A stretch of 64,000 nucleotides of DNA from Anaerovibrio lipolyticus (GTDB taxonomy: Bacteria; Bacillota; Negativicutes; Selenomonadales; Selenomonadaceae): assembly GCF_021531495.1 (NCBI RefSeq), contig NZ_JADYTY010000003.1, positions 1 through 64,000 on the forward strand. Direction: 5' to 3'. A model generated the notes under the pieces. The model searched no databases. It was not told where the DNA came from and was given only the letters and a program-made list of their open reading frames with translations. The translations under genes and the position numbers were made by a program. Below are positions 7,399-17,748 of this stretch, piece by piece (the first letter of the stretch is position 1; each line of letters begins with the position of its first letter).

Positions 7399-8685
7399 AT
7401 GAAAAAAGCGAAGCTTATATTGGGGGCCTGGCTGCTGACAGGAAGCCTGCTGGGATATATGCCTATCGGCAGCTGTATGTCCCTGTCCTTGGATGAGGCT
7501 GTGGATATGGCCATAAAGAACAATCCTGATGTGCTCATTACCCAGCTAGGGGAAGAAAAGGCCAAGGCAGGTTTGCGACAGGCCAGAGGTCAGAACAGCA
7601 TTAGCTGGACAGCTGGTTCTACCTTCGGCAGATCCGATAACAATAATCTTGGCTGGAATAACAGTAACAATAACAAGATTTCTGCTTCCCTGCCAATTTA
7701 TTCTGGAGGCGTGCATCAGAACAATATTAAAAGCAGTGAGCTGGATGTGGATATAGCCAAGCTGCAAACAGAAAGAAAATGGGAAACTACTCAGCTGGCT
7801 GTAATTCAGGCCTATTATGATGTGCTGGAGGCGCAAAAGAAAATTGGTGTCTATCAGGATACAGTTAATAAATACCAGCAGCATCTGATAAACGTGGAGC
7901 AGCTTTATAGCGCAGGCAGTAAAGCCAAGGTAGAGGTGCTGCGGTCTGAGGTGGAGCTGTCCAATGCCAGACAGGATTTAATCAAGGGAAAGAATAACTA
8001 TGATAACAATCTTAGTACCCTGAGAAATCTTTTGTATTTGGCTAGTCAGGAGCCATTGGAGCTGACAGATGATTTTGTCTATATTCCCTTTGCCGGCAGT
8101 ATAGGCGATTGTGTGGATTTTGCCTTGGCCAATCGAAAGGAGCTTTTGATTGACAGCTATCAGCTGCAGCAAAAGGAATTGGCTGTTAAAAATGCCAAGG
8201 CAGGCTACCTGCCTACAGTGGATTTGTCATTAGGGGCAGGCTGGAACAAGCAGGTTCTGCCAGATGGAGACAATCATGAATATAGCGCTTCCATTGGTGT
8301 TAGCTGGAATATTTTTGACAGTGGTGTAACAGCAGGCAAGGTGGATGCTGCCAATACAGAGCTAAAGATTGCCCAGGCTACGCTGCAAAAGGATAAAAAT
8401 GATATAGATTTGTCTGTGCGGAAAAACTATAACAGTATGCGAGAAGCGGAGGAGCGCTTTAATTCTACGGAAACAGCCATAAAGCAGGCAGAGGAGGATT
8501 ATTTTATTGCTCAGGAAAAATACAAGGCTGGGGAAGGCATAATGCTGGATATTATCGATGCTCAGGAGGCTTTGTCCACTGCTCGTCAGAATTATATCAG
8601 TGCCCAATATGATTATGCCCGCTATAAGGCAGCCTTGGAAGCAGATATGGGTGGCACCAATGAGCCAGCCCCCATTGATAATTAG
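7399..8685 (+). CDS. TolC-family outer-membrane efflux protein
   Basis: A 428-residue outer-membrane channel subunit. A signal peptide (MKKAKLILGAWLLTGSLLGY and following) is followed by two TolC-type repeats rich in long coiled coils; LSLDEAVDMAIKNNPDV and the later ANRKELL...LQQKELAVKNAKAGYLP are the usual repeat starts. It should trimerise and form a channel from the periplasm across the outer membrane. It is the first gene of an operon with a membrane-fusion protein (15 nt downstream) and a MacB-type ABC transporter, so together they form a complete tripartite exporter. AAAGGACGG provides the ribosome-binding site. The exported substrate is unknown. Confidence 0.9.
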   Translation: MKKAKLILGAWLLTGSLLGYMPIGSCMSLSLDEAVDMAIKNNPDVLITQLGEEKAKAGLRQARGQNSISWTAGSTFGRSDNNNLGWNNSNNNKISASLPIYSGGVHQNNIKSSELDVDIAKLQTERKWETTQLAVIQAYYDVLEAQKKIGVYQDTVNKYQQHLINVEQLYSAGSKAKVEVLRSEVELSNARQDLIKGKNNYDNNLSTLRNLLYLASQEPLELTDDFVYIPFAGSIGDCVDFALANRKELLIDSYQLQQKELAVKNAKAGYLPTVDLSLGAGWNKQVLPDGDNHEYSASIGVSWNIFDSGVTAGKVDAANTELKIAQATLQKDKNDIDLSVRKNYNSMREAEERFNSTETAIKQAEEDYFIAQEKYKAGEGIMLDIIDAQEALSTARQNYISAQYDYARYKAALEADMGGTNEPAPIDN

Positions 8686-8699
8686 TGAGGAGATAGTAT

Positions 8700-9812
8700 A
8701 TGGCAAAAATATTACAAGGCAAGGTAAAATGGCTGGTGCTGGTCGTTGTACTGGTGGCAGCTGCTGTTGGTGGCTATATGTATTACAACAGTCAGCAGGA
8801 GGCCGCTAAGGCCAATATTAATGCAGATTTGGTAGAAACACAGCGGCAAAGTCTGAAATCTGTGGTTTCAGCTACAGGAACTATTAGACCTGTGGACTCT
8901 GTTGAGGTTAGCTCCAAGATTACCGCCAGAATCAAATCTGTGCTGGTAAAGGAAAACGATACAGTTAAGGCGGGGCAGACTGTGGCTATTCTGGATGGCA
9001 AGGATTACGAGGCCACTAAGGATCAGGCTACCTACAAGGTAAATAATACCCGCTCCAAATATAATAGAGCAGAGTATCTTTACTCCATTGGCGCCAAATC
9101 TAAGGAGGAACTGGAGGATGCAGAGTATGATTACGATACAGCCGAAAGCTCTTTGTCCAAGACAGAATCTGATTTGGCAGAAACCGTTATTACAGCTCCT
9201 ATGGATGGCGTGGTAGTAGGAGAACCAAAATCTGCCGGTACTATGGCGGTACAGGGAAATAGCAATCCAACTGTTATTATGACCATTGCTGATATGTCCC
9301 GGAAGCAGATTATTGCCAAGGTGGATGAAACGGATATTGGCAGTGTAAAGGTAGGCCAGAAGGCAACTTTTACGGTGGATACCTATAATGGCAAAACCTT
9401 TACCGCTACAGTGTCCAGAATTTCACAGACTGATGTTACCAATAGTTGGAACATTAATACCAGCTCCGCCAATACCAGTACACCTACAGTTATTTACTAT
9501 TATGTGATTCTGGATGTGGATGATCCGGATAATCTCCTTTTGCCAGCTATGACTGCCAGGGTAGATATTGTTACCGACGAAAAGGAAAATGCTTTGGTGG
9601 TGCCAATTTCCGCCTTGAAAACAGATTCCTCCGGCTCCTATGTAATGGTAGCTGCTGGGAAGGAGCAGGAAAAGCGGTATGTTTCTACAGGCATCTACAG
9701 TGATGAATATGTGGAGATTACCGATGGGCTGACCGATGGAGAACAGTTGGTAGTCACCTACAAATCCAAATCCGGCTCTAGTAAGAATATGGGTGGGCCG
9801 CCACCAATGTAA
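8700..9812 (+). CDS. MacA/HlyD-type periplasmic adaptor
   Basis: A membrane-fusion protein of 370 residues. One N-terminal transmembrane helix (residues about 10-28) anchors it in the inner membrane. Next come half of the lipoyl domain, a short coiled-coil hairpin (about 105-160), the second lipoyl half, and a beta-barrel domain near [17 protein letters not shown]. It links the downstream MacB-type ABC pair to the upstream TolC-like channel. The C terminus ends in a short Gly/Pro-rich tail. Its stop lies 13 nt before the ATPase ATG. Macrolides, peptides or lipids are typical substrates of such systems; nothing in the sequence decides. Confidence 0.88.
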   Translation: MAKILQGKVKWLVLVVVLVAAAVGGYMYYNSQQEAAKANINADLVETQRQSLKSVVSATGTIRPVDSVEVSSKITARIKSVLVKENDTVKAGQTVAILDGKDYEATKDQATYKVNNTRSKYNRAEYLYSIGAKSKEELEDAEYDYDTAESSLSKTESDLAETVITAPMDGVVVGEPKSAGTMAVQGNSNPTVIMTIADMSRKQIIAKVDETDIGSVKVGQKATFTVDTYNGKTFTATVSRISQTDVTNSWNINTSSANTSTPTVIYYYVILDVDDPDNLLLPAMTARVDIVTDEKENALVVPISALKTDSSGSYVMVAAGKEQEKRYVSTGIYSDEYVEITDGLTDGEQLVVTYKSKSGSSKNMGGPPPM

Positions 9813-9825
9813 AAGGAGGTTAGCT

Positions 9826-10542
9826 ATGGATAAAAAAGATGCAATAGCTATCCGTCTCAGGGATATTAAGAAAATTTACAAGATGGGCGGTCAGGAGCTG
9901 GCTGCTCTGAATGGTATTAATTTGGATATAAAACGAGGGGAATTTGCTGCTCTCATGGGACCATCAGGCTCTGGTAAATCCACTCTGATGAACATTCTAG
10001 GTTGTTTGGACAGACCTACAGTAGGCTCCTATGAGCTGGAGGGCAAGGAAGTAGCTCATTTATCAGATGATGAGCTGGCCGTGATGCGCAATAAGCATAT
10101 TGGCTTTGTCTTTCAGAATTTTAATCTGCTGTCCCGGATTTCCTCTTTGGAAAATGTGGCCCTGCCTTTGGTTTATGCCGGGGTAGGAGCTTCAGAGCGA
10201 CGCAAAAGAGCGCAAGAGGTTTTGGAGGCGGTAGGTCTGGGGGATCGAGCAGAGCATCTGCCTAATGAGCTATCTGGTGGTCAGCGGCAAAGAGTGGCCA
10301 TTGCCAGAGCCTTGGTAAATAATCCAGAAATTATTATGGCTGATGAACCTACAGGTAATCTGGATACCAAATCCACCAAGGAAATTATGGAAATATTTCA
10401 GGAAATGCATGGTCGAGGCAAAACCATTATTCTGGTAACCCATGAACCGGAGATTGCTGTATGTGCCAATAGACAGCTTTTGGTGCGGGATGGGGTTATT
10501 ACCAGAGACGAAGGAAAGGGCGTGGTGTTGGATGTTGTTTAA
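9826..10542 (+). CDS. MacB-type ABC transporter ATPase
   Basis: The 238-residue nucleotide-binding subunit has Walker [10 protein letters not shown], the Q-loop FQNFNLL, the signature LSGGQRQRV, Walker [13 protein letters not shown] and the H-loop His in VTHEPE. It belongs to the MacB/LolD/FtsE group. The ATG at 9826 follows AAAGGAGG. Unlike Escherichia coli MacB, ATPase and permease are separate genes, as in Gram-positive YknYZ-type systems. It overlaps the permease start by 11 bases, so translation is probably coupled. Confidence 0.92.
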   Translation: MDKKDAIAIRLRDIKKIYKMGGQELAALNGINLDIKRGEFAALMGPSGSGKSTLMNILGCLDRPTVGSYELEGKEVAHLSDDELAVMRNKHIGFVFQNFNLLSRISSLENVALPLVYAGVGASERRKRAQEVLEAVGLGDRAEHLPNELSGGQRQRVAIARALVNNPEIIMADEPTGNLDTKSTKEIMEIFQEMHGRGKTIILVTHEPEIAVCANRQLLVRDGVITRDEGKGVVLDVV

Positions 10543-11749
10543 GGAATGCTTCCTGATGGCCTTTACAGCTCTATATGCCAACAAGCTTCGCTCACTTTTA
10601 ACCATGCTGGGCATTATTATTGGCGTGGGAGCCGTTATTGCTATGGTATCTGTAGGTATGGGTGTCCGCAGCAATGTACAGGAATCCATTGCCAGCCTGG
10701 GTAGCAATATGCTTATCGTATCTCCTGGTTCTTCCAATCGCAGCGGCCCTAGGGGGGCTGCTGGCTCTAAGACCACTTTGAAATATGAGGATGCCCAGGC
10801 CATAGAGAGCAAGGTGCGGAATATTGATTACGTATCTCCCAATGCCAGTGGCAATTACCAGATTGTTAATGGTAATCAAAACTGGAATACCAGTGTTCAA
10901 GGCGTAACTCCTGGTTATATGGATATCAAATCCCTGTCGGTGCAGTCTGGTTCCTTTATTACCCAGGAACAAATGAATAAGCGGGAAAGAGTGGCTGTTA
11001 TTGGTACGACTGTGGCAGAAAATCTATTTGGTTCCGAGAATCCTGTAGGCAAAAAAATCAGGGTGAACAATCAGCCCTTTCGGGTAATTGGTCTTTTGGA
11101 AAGCAAAGGCCAGTCATCTATGGGACAGGATCAGGATGATGTGGTAATAATACCACTGACTACGGCTCAGGAGAGAGTGCTGGGTATTACCTATGTTAAT
11201 TCCATCAGCATTCAGGTGAGCAATGCCAAATATATGGATCAGGTCCAGGAGGATGTAGAAATTCTTTTGCGCCAGCGACACAAAATTGTAGGAGGCAAGG
11301 AAGATGATTTCCATGTACGGAACCTTACCAGCCTGATGGAAACCATGACTCAGACTACCACCATGATAACGCTGCTTTTGGGCAGTGTGGCAGGTATTTC
11401 CCTAGTGGTAGGCGGGATTGGTATTATGAATATCATGATGGTCTCTGTAACAGAGAGAACCAGAGAAATTGGTATTCGCAAAGCCTTGGGAGCAACCTTC
11501 AACAATATCATGATGCAGTTTCTGATTGAATCTGTGGTTATTGGTGTTATAGGAGGCATTATTGGCATTTTCCTGGGCTGTGGCATTTCTTCCATTATTG
11601 CCAAGGTGGGAGGCTTTAATACAGTGATTACCTGGGCGCCAATTGCGGTATCCTTTAGCTTTTCCGTGGGAATCGGCCTGCTTTTTGGAATATTGCCAGC
11701 CCGCAAGGCTGCTCGTTTGGATCCAATAGAAGCTTTGCGTTATGAATAA
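10532..11749 (+). CDS. MacB-type ABC transporter permease
   Basis: This 405-residue permease has one N-terminal transmembrane helix ([20 protein letters not shown]), a large MacB periplasmic core domain (about residues 45-270) and three C-terminal helices starting near [20 protein letters not shown]. It ends with the typical [15 protein letters not shown]. MacB proteins transmit ATP-driven shape changes across the membrane to push periplasmic substrates into the TolC channel rather than moving them through the inner membrane. The ATG at 10532 is chosen because it starts the family-typical first helix; longer readings run inside the ATPase gene. It is the last gene of the exporter operon. Confidence 0.9.
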   Translation: MLFKECFLMAFTALYANKLRSLLTMLGIIIGVGAVIAMVSVGMGVRSNVQESIASLGSNMLIVSPGSSNRSGPRGAAGSKTTLKYEDAQAIESKVRNIDYVSPNASGNYQIVNGNQNWNTSVQGVTPGYMDIKSLSVQSGSFITQEQMNKRERVAVIGTTVAENLFGSENPVGKKIRVNNQPFRVIGLLESKGQSSMGQDQDDVVIIPLTTAQERVLGITYVNSISIQVSNAKYMDQVQEDVEILLRQRHKIVGGKEDDFHVRNLTSLMETMTQTTTMITLLLGSVAGISLVVGGIGIMNIMMVSVTERTREIGIRKALGATFNNIMMQFLIESVVIGVIGGIIGIFLGCGISSIIAKVGGFNTVITWAPIAVSFSFSVGIGLLFGILPARKAARLDPIEALRYE

Positions 11750-11876
11750 TTTGTTTATGCCTGTGCAAAGATAAATTTTCTTTAAAATTGGTAAAATTTC
11801 TCATTGTTTTTTTGCAAGATTTATTATATATTTATTGGGTATAAGTATATATTAAATCTTGTTTTTTTACGGAAGG

Positions 11877-12908
11877 ATGTTGACGGCATTGTTTGGCATG
11901 TCTATGGATATAGGAATTGATTTGGGTACAGCCAATGTGCTGATTTATATTAAGGGCAAGGGCGTTGTCCTGCGGGAGCCATCAGTAGTGGCTATTGATA
12001 GAGATACCAATAATATTTTGGCTGTAGGCGAGGAGGCACGGCAGATGATAGGCCGTACTCCTGGCAATATTGTAGCTATTCGCCCCATGCGGGATGGAGT
12101 TATTGCAGATTTTGATATTACGGAGTCTATGCTGCGCCATTTTATTGAGAAGGTAACTGGTCACAGTTTTATGATTCGCCCTAGAATTATGGTATGTATT
12201 CCTTCCTGTATTACTATGGTGGAGCAGCGGGCCATTCAGGAGGCTGCTGAGCAGGCTGGAGCCCGCAGCACTTATTTGATTGAGGAGCCTTTGGCAGCAG
12301 CTATGGGTGCAGGCCTGGATATTTCCGAGCCTTATGGTTCTATGGTAGTGGATATTGGCGGCGGTACTACAGATGTGGCTGTTATCAGCTTAGGTGGTAT
12401 TGTTATTAGCGATAGCCTGCGAGTGGCTGGTGATAAATTTGATGAAGCCATTATGGATTACATCAAAAAAGAATTTAATCTCATGATTGGTGAACGCACT
12501 GCCGAGAATATCAAAATGGAGGTTGGGGCAGCCTTCCCAGAGGCTCGCCACAGCAAGATGAATATTCGGGGCCGGGATTTGCTGACAGGCTTGCCAAAGA
12601 ATATTGAAGTAACTACAGAGCAGGTTAGCAAGGCTCTGGAGTCTTCTGTGGTTCAGATTGTGGATTGTGTCAAGGAGGTATTGGAGAAATGCCCACCAGA
12701 ATTGGCTTCCGATATTATGGATCACGGCATTATTCTTACTGGTGGTGGAGCTATGCTCTACGGGTTGGATGAATTGATACGCAAGGAAACTCAGATTAGC
12801 ACCAGCTTGGCAGAGGATCCATTGAGTTGTGTGGCTTTAGGTACAGGTCGAGCTTTGGAAAATATTGATAAATTAGATAGCAAGAAAAGTATTGCTTTTT
12901 GGAAATAA
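11877..12908 (+). CDS. mreB: MreB/Mbl-type actin-like cell-shape protein
   Basis: A cytoskeletal ATPase forming membrane-bound filaments that guide lateral wall synthesis. The actin-fold motifs are phosphate 1 ([15 protein letters not shown]), phosphate 2 ([15 protein letters not shown]) and adenosine ([16 protein letters not shown]). The position before flgF/flgG matches the mbl-flhO-flhP order of Bacillus, so Mbl is the closer label. The start is uncertain: the ATG at 11877 directly abuts GGAAGG, while a TTG at 11889 (giving MFGMSMDIG) or the ATG at 11898 would fit the protein family better. Upstream is 127 nt of very AT-rich DNA that presumably holds the promoter. Confidence 0.92.
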   Translation: MLTALFGMSMDIGIDLGTANVLIYIKGKGVVLREPSVVAIDRDTNNILAVGEEARQMIGRTPGNIVAIRPMRDGVIADFDITESMLRHFIEKVTGHSFMIRPRIMVCIPSCITMVEQRAIQEAAEQAGARSTYLIEEPLAAAMGAGLDISEPYGSMVVDIGGGTTDVAVISLGGIVISDSLRVAGDKFDEAIMDYIKKEFNLMIGERTAENIKMEVGAAFPEARHSKMNIRGRDLLTGLPKNIEVTTEQVSKALESSVVQIVDCVKEVLEKCPPELASDIMDHGIILTGGGAMLYGLDELIRKETQISTSLAEDPLSCVALGTGRALENIDKLDSKKSIAFWK

Positions 12909-12954
12909 AAGGCATATAGGTTAACGGATAAGTTAATCAAAGGGGGATTTGCAT

Positions 12955-13764
12955 ATGTGGCGAGGTTTGTACACCGCAGCTACTGGTATGATAACTGAAA
13001 CCAGACGAACTGATACTATTGCCAATAATTTGGCTAATGCCAATACAACAGGCTATAAGCGTGATGATGCCGTAACTATGGATTTTGAACCAATGCTGCT
13101 GCGGCGCATTAACGACAAGACTGGCACCCAGCAGGAGGTAACCAGCTTTAAGGGATTTTCTCTAGGTACCAATGCTTCTGTGGTAGGTGAGCTGGGCTTA
13201 GGTGCACAGGTGGCAGATATAGCCACTGACCATACTCAGGGTTCCTTGCAGACTACTGGCAATCAGTTGGATTTTGCTGTAGAGGGTGAGGGATATTTCC
13301 GGATTGCCACCCAGCGGGGGGAGAGGTATACTAGAGATGGTAATTTTTACCGGGATGCCCGCAGCCGTCTGGTTACCGTAAATGGTGAAAATGTGCTGGA
13401 TAATCGAGGTAGAAATATCATTATTCCACCAGAGGCAGCAGAGTTCTCTGTATCACCAGAGGGGAGAATTACGGCTGATGGTGTGCTGGTGGCTCAGCTA
13501 GGCTTGGTAACCTTCCCTGGAGGGGATGAGGTTATGGTGAAAGAGGGAAATAGCCTTTATCGTGTGGCAGATCCTCAGCTGCAGCCTCAGCAGGCAACAG
13601 GCTCCGTTCAGCAGGGAGTGCTGGAGCGTTCCAATACAGAGGTGGTATCTGAGATGGTAAATCTGATTGCTAATTATCGAGCTTATGAGGCCAGCTCCAA
13701 GGCTGTGGTAACACAGGATGGAATGCTGGATAAGGCGGTTAATGAGGTTGGGCGCAATAGCTGA
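12955..13764 (+). CDS. flgF: Flagellar hook-basal body (rod) protein, FlgF/FlhO type
   Basis: A 269-residue flagellar rod protein. The N terminus (MWRGLYTAATGM...NNLANANTTGYKRD) is the conserved flagellar axial domain, and the C terminus (NTEVVSEMVNLIANYRAYEASSKAV) is the matching helical end. The two pair as a coiled coil in the assembled rod. AGGGGG precedes the ATG at 12955. It is followed by flgG and the L/P-ring genes. It is exported by the flagellar type III apparatus and therefore has no signal peptide. Confidence 0.88.
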   Translation: MWRGLYTAATGMITETRRTDTIANNLANANTTGYKRDDAVTMDFEPMLLRRINDKTGTQQEVTSFKGFSLGTNASVVGELGLGAQVADIATDHTQGSLQTTGNQLDFAVEGEGYFRIATQRGERYTRDGNFYRDARSRLVTVNGENVLDNRGRNIIIPPEAAEFSVSPEGRITADGVLVAQLGLVTFPGGDEVMVKEGNSLYRVADPQLQPQQATGSVQQGVLERSNTEVVSEMVNLIANYRAYEASSKAVVTQDGMLDKAVNEVGRNS

Positions 13765-13809
13765 TAACTGCTAATAATTATGTGGAGATAGAAAAGGAGA
13801 TTTTGTCCT

Positions 13810-14598
13810 ATGATGCGTTCTTTATGGTCTGCGGCTTCAGGTATGAAGGGACAGCAGAAGCAGATGGATATCGTGGCTCATAATTTGGCCAATGTTAATA
13901 CTACTGGTGCCAAGGCTCAGCGGGCTGAGTTTCAGGATTTGCTGTATCAGACCTTGAGAGCTGGCGGCGCGGAAAGCGGCGATGGCAATATGTACCCTAC
14001 TCCTATGCAGATAGGCTTGGGTTCCCGTTTGAGTGCTACCAATAGAATTTTTGTTCAGGGTAACGTACAGACTACTGACAACCCTACAGATTTGTGTATT
14101 CAGGGTGAGGGCTTCTTCCAGATTCAGATGCCAGATGGAACTACTGGCTATACCAGAGATGGTTCCTTTAAGATTGATGCCAATCGCAATCTAGTAACCA
14201 GTGATGGCTATCCTCTCACTGAGGGAATTACCTTCCCAGAGAATGCTACTCTGGATAGCGTAGTGATTTCTCCTACTGGTGCTGTTAGCTGTGAAGTAGA
14301 TGGACAGCCACAGGATGTAGGTCAGATTGAGCTGGCTCGCTTCCTGAATCCTGCTGGTTTGACTGCTGTAGGCAAGAATCTTTTTGTAGAGTCTGCTGCA
14401 TCTGGCGAGCCCCAGGTAAATCAGCCAGGCAACGATGGTACAGGTACTCTTTTGCAGTCCTGTCTGGAAATGTCCAGTGTGCAGATTGTAGATGAAATGG
14501 TTAATATGATTGTTTCTCAGCGTGCCTATGAGTCCAACTCCAAGGCTATTACTACCTCCGACAGTATGCTGGAGATTGCCAATGGCCTGAAGCGCTAA
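13810..14598 (+). CDS. flgG: Flagellar distal rod protein FlgG
   Basis: The distal rod subunit, 262 residues. It starts MMRSLWSAASGMKGQQKQMDIVAHNLANVNTTGAKAQRAEFQDL, the FlgG hallmark, and ends SVQIVDEMVNMIVSQRAYESNSKAITTSDSMLEIANGLKR. The rod crosses the peptidoglycan and carries the P and L rings encoded just downstream. AAAGGAG precedes the start; a second ATG follows at once at 13813. Confidence 0.93.
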   Translation: MMRSLWSAASGMKGQQKQMDIVAHNLANVNTTGAKAQRAEFQDLLYQTLRAGGAESGDGNMYPTPMQIGLGSRLSATNRIFVQGNVQTTDNPTDLCIQGEGFFQIQMPDGTTGYTRDGSFKIDANRNLVTSDGYPLTEGITFPENATLDSVVISPTGAVSCEVDGQPQDVGQIELARFLNPAGLTAVGKNLFVESAASGEPQVNQPGNDGTGTLLQSCLEMSSVQIVDEMVNMIVSQRAYESNSKAITTSDSMLEIANGLKR

Positions 14599-14624
14599 GG
14601 CATGATTTAATCAGGAGTGTGACT

Positions 14625-15413
14625 ATGGCTATAGTCAGATTTTTGTTAGTCTTTTTGATAACTATAGGGTGCTGGTATCTGCCTGAGAGGCAGGTTCCAG
14701 CTCTTTGGTTTGTACAGCTTTCCAAGGTAGAGGCTGCTATTCAGATTGAGCCTACCCCTCAGCTGCCTCAGGTTATTCTGCGGGAGAATCTTATTCAGCA
14801 GGCCACCAATTGCATTGCTCAGGAAATGGCGGCAACGGGAGGCAATAAGCGTTATACAGTGGAGGCAGTAAGGGCGCCAGCAGGCTTGCGACTGCCCTGG
14901 GGGCATATTACCTATAGCTGCAGCTTGCCCAATGGTATTCGCAAGTCCCTTTTAACCGCAGTAAATGTGGAGGTGCTGGTAGATGGTGCCCCTTATGCTC
15001 ATATGGTATGCAGTATGCGGGTACATATTTACGAAAAGGTGGTAGTATCTGCTACTCCTATTCAAAAGGAAACTCCTATCAGACTGGAAAATCTCATGGT
15101 GGCAGAGCGGGAGGACAAGGGCAAGGCCTATGAGCGTTATACTGTTCCCCAGGATTTGGTAGGCAAGGTGATTACTACCAATGTTCCAGCAGGTACGGTG
15201 CTTCATAGCGGCATGGTGAAGGAACAGATTTTGATTCAGCCTTATAGTCAGGTAAATATTTGCACCAATGTCAACGGTGTAGAAATCAAAACCGACGGCA
15301 CAGCTTTGGAGCGGGGACGGCGGGGAGATTATATCATGGTTCAGAATATTTCTTCCAAGAGAAAGGTTCGGGCCAAGGTAATAGATGAAAATAATGTACA
15401 GGTAGCAGCCTGA
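14625..15413 (+). CDS. flgA: Flagellar P-ring chaperone FlgA
   Basis: FlgA is a periplasmic chaperone for assembly of the FlgI P ring. It has a hydrophobic signal sequence (residues about 4-35), a divergent middle region and a C-terminal SAF domain (ETPIRLENLMVAERED...GKVITTNVPAGTVLHSGMVKEQ). It ends with the typical LERGRRGDYIMVQNISSKRKVRAKVIDENNVQVA. The ATG at 14625 is 7 nt after AGGAG; the in-frame GTG at 14619 is too close. At 262 residues it is normal in length. It sits between flgG and flgH. Confidence 0.88.
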   Translation: MAIVRFLLVFLITIGCWYLPERQVPALWFVQLSKVEAAIQIEPTPQLPQVILRENLIQQATNCIAQEMAATGGNKRYTVEAVRAPAGLRLPWGHITYSCSLPNGIRKSLLTAVNVEVLVDGAPYAHMVCSMRVHIYEKVVVSATPIQKETPIRLENLMVAEREDKGKAYERYTVPQDLVGKVITTNVPAGTVLHSGMVKEQILIQPYSQVNICTNVNGVEIKTDGTALERGRRGDYIMVQNISSKRKVRAKVIDENNVQVAA

Positions 15414-15479
15414 TAGGCTTGTTATAAGCATAGGAGGCGCACCTGTTTGAGGCAGCCCTTATGATGGGAGATGAATAAT

Positions 15480-16073
15480 ATGCAAAAAAATAAAATCGCC
15501 TGTCTGTCTGTAGCAGCTTTGCTGGCTGTGAATGTGGCAGGTATGGCACCGGCTCACACCAGTGCTGAAAGCCTGTGGGGAAGCCATCATAGTTTGTTTT
15601 CCGATAGGAAGGCATCCCAGGTGGGAGATATTCTGACTATTTTGATTAACGAAAGCTCCAAAACATCCCAGAGCTTGTCTAATTCCAATTCCAAATCCGG
15701 TAATCAGTCTCTGGGTGCTGGTACAGGAATTTTTGGTTTTTTGGCGGCGGCTACGGCATCTGGCTCTGATAGCTTCAAGGCCAATGGCAATGCCAATAAT
15801 ACCAACACAGCTACAGGTAATGTAACAGTAACTGTAATAGAGGTAAAGGATAATGGCAATCTGGTGGTTGAGGGAACTCAGTCCATTTGGAATAACAAGA
15901 ATGAGCATAAGATTACGGTGCAGGGGGTAGTTCGTCCTGATGATATTTCCCCTGATAATACGATTGTCTCCAGCAAGGTGGCAGATGCAACCTTGAGATT
16001 CGATGGCAAGGGTCCATTGAATGCCAAGCAGCGTCAGGGTATCCTTACTCAGATTTTCAATATTTTGTTCTAA
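15480..16073 (+). CDS. flgH: Flagellar L-ring protein FlgH
   Basis: The outer-membrane L-ring subunit, 197 residues. Recognisable blocks are SLWGSHHSLFSDRKASQVGDILTILINESS and VTVIEVKDNGNLVVEGTQSIWNNKNEHKITVQGVVRPDDISPDNTI. A signal peptide is present (residues 1 to about 30), but there is no lipobox cysteine at its end, whereas the enterobacterial protein is a lipoprotein. The ATG at 15480 is chosen because GGGAG lies 9 nt upstream, while it directly abuts the earlier ATG at 15471. Presence of an L ring confirms an outer membrane. Confidence 0.92.
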   Translation: MQKNKIACLSVAALLAVNVAGMAPAHTSAESLWGSHHSLFSDRKASQVGDILTILINESSKTSQSLSNSNSKSGNQSLGAGTGIFGFLAAATASGSDSFKANGNANNTNTATGNVTVTVIEVKDNGNLVVEGTQSIWNNKNEHKITVQGVVRPDDISPDNTIVSSKVADATLRFDGKGPLNAKQRQGILTQIFNILF

Positions 16074-16111
16074 ATGCCGATATAGGTGTTGGGAAAGGCA
16101 AGGAGAAATAT

Positions 16112-17230
16112 ATGCAGAAGTTATGGCGTGTAATAAGTCTGGCTTTGTGTCTGTGCCTGCTGGGAACAGCCACAGCTATGGCGGCAGGTTATTCCTCTGT
16201 ACGGCTGAAGGATGTGGCCAAGGTACAGGGGGTGCGCAGCAATCAGCTTATGGGCTATGGCCTGGTGGTAGGCCTGAATGGTACAGGTGATTCCAACAAA
16301 ATGACTCAGACCATTCAATCCATTGGCAATATGATGCGGGAGTACGGTGTAGGTTTTGACACCAGTGGCTTGAAACCAAAGAATGTAGCTGCAGTTATTG
16401 TTACAGCTACCCTGCCTCCCTTTGTACGGGAGGGAGATACCATTGATATAACTGTTTCCTCTATGGGTGATGCCAAAAGCATTCAGGGTGGTACTCTGTT
16501 GCAGACTCCTTTGAAGGCTGGCAATGGCAATGTTTATGCCGTGGCTATGGGAGCTGTGTCCACAGGAGGTTTTTCTGCTGGCAAAGGCAACAACACTGCT
16601 CAGAAGAATTTTCCTACCGTAGGCACCACTCCTAATGGTGCTATTGTGGAGCATTCTGTGGAGGATGATGATTTAGCTCCTAATGGTGTTTTGTCCTGGT
16701 CTTTGACCAAGGCTGATTTTACTACAGCTAATAGAATTGCTCAGGCTATTAATGCTCAATATGGTGGTATTGCCAAGGCTGCTAATCCAGGCCGGGTGGA
16801 TGTAGTCGTACCTGCCTACTATCGCAGCAATATTGTAGGCTTCATTTCTACTATGGAGGAGCTGATTGTTACCCCTGACAATATTGCCAAGGTTGTGGTT
16901 AATGAACGCACTGGCACCATTGTTATGGGCGGTGATGTGGCTGTGGACACCATTGCTATTACTCAGGGCGGTATTACTGTGGACATTGGCCGCAACTACG
17001 ATGTGATTCAGCCACCACCATTTACTCATGGCAATACAGTGATTTTGCCACAGGATGATGTTAGTGTAAATGAGCAGAAGGGCAGTTCCATTGTGCTGCC
17101 AGCTACAGCCAATGTAAATGATATTGTAGGAGCCTTGAATTCTGTAGGCGCTACCCCAAGAGATATTATTTCCATCCTGCAGGCCATAAAAGCAGCAGGA
17201 GCATTGCATGCAGATTTGGAGCTGATTTAA
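16112..17230 (+). CDS. flgI: Flagellar P-ring protein FlgI
   Basis: The periplasmic P-ring subunit that surrounds the rod in the peptidoglycan layer. A Sec signal peptide (MQKLWRVISLALCLCLLGTATAMAAG) is followed by the family start VRLKDVAKVQGVRSNQLMGYGLVVGLNGTGD. The C-terminal block VGALNSVGATPRDIISILQAIKAAGALHADLELI is characteristic. The length of 372 residues is normal. It precedes flgJ by one base. Confidence 0.95.
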   Translation: MQKLWRVISLALCLCLLGTATAMAAGYSSVRLKDVAKVQGVRSNQLMGYGLVVGLNGTGDSNKMTQTIQSIGNMMREYGVGFDTSGLKPKNVAAVIVTATLPPFVREGDTIDITVSSMGDAKSIQGGTLLQTPLKAGNGNVYAVAMGAVSTGGFSAGKGNNTAQKNFPTVGTTPNGAIVEHSVEDDDLAPNGVLSWSLTKADFTTANRIAQAINAQYGGIAKAANPGRVDVVVPAYYRSNIVGFISTMEELIVTPDNIAKVVVNERTGTIVMGGDVAVDTIAITQGGITVDIGRNYDVIQPPPFTHGNTVILPQDDVSVNEQKGSSIVLPATANVNDIVGALNSVGATPRDIISILQAIKAAGALHADLELI

Positions 17231-17231
17231 G

Positions 17232-17675
17232 ATGATGAATACAATTGGCGGTTTGGGGCTGTCAGCCAATATCATGGCTGATAAAGCTCAGAATAAGGCT
17301 CAGGTGGAAAAGGCAGAAGGCTTTGCCCAGGAGCTGTCCAAGGCTGAGAAGAATACTATGGATGATCCAGCCTATCAGAAAAAGCTGAAGGATGCCTGCC
17401 GTGGCTTCGAATCCATGTTTATGCAAATGATGTGGAAGGAAATGCGAGGTACCGTGCCAGAGAATGCACTCTTTGGGGAATCTCATGGAGAAAAGATTTT
17501 CAAGGATATGCTGGATACAGAAATGGTAGATCGCATGAGTGAGGCTGGGGGCTTAGGCTTGGCAGATATGATGTACAAGCAGCTGACAGCTCAGTATCAG
17601 GCCAAGAAGGATATGGCAGAGCGGGCTAGGGCTTCTATGGAAGCCAAAGGCCAGCATATAAATCTGCCTGGCTAA
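17232..17675 (+). CDS. flgJ: Rod-binding protein, FlgJ N-terminal domain only
   Basis: A 147-residue protein matching only the rod-capping half of FlgJ: the block DACRGFESMFMQMMWKEMRGTVPENALFGESHGEKIFKDMLDTEMVDRMSEAGGLGLADMMYKQL is typical. The C-terminal muramidase of enterobacterial FlgJ is absent, so wall opening for the rod must come from another enzyme, as in many other phyla. Its ATG follows the flgI stop by one base, which implies coupling. It ends the rod/ring cluster. Confidence 0.85.
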   Translation: MMNTIGGLGLSANIMADKAQNKAQVEKAEGFAQELSKAEKNTMDDPAYQKKLKDACRGFESMFMQMMWKEMRGTVPENALFGESHGEKIFKDMLDTEMVDRMSEAGGLGLADMMYKQLTAQYQAKKDMAERARASMEAKGQHINLPG

Positions 17676-17748
17676 CCAATTGCTGTGGATTTGGTGAAGA
17701 GGCTATCAGATGATAGTCTCTTTTCTTTGCATATATTATGGAGGTACT

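Noticed and set aside
7399-11749. Macrolide-resistance exporter
   Set aside because: The MacAB-TolC arrangement is clear, but family members carry many substrates and nothing in the sequence points to an antibiotic.
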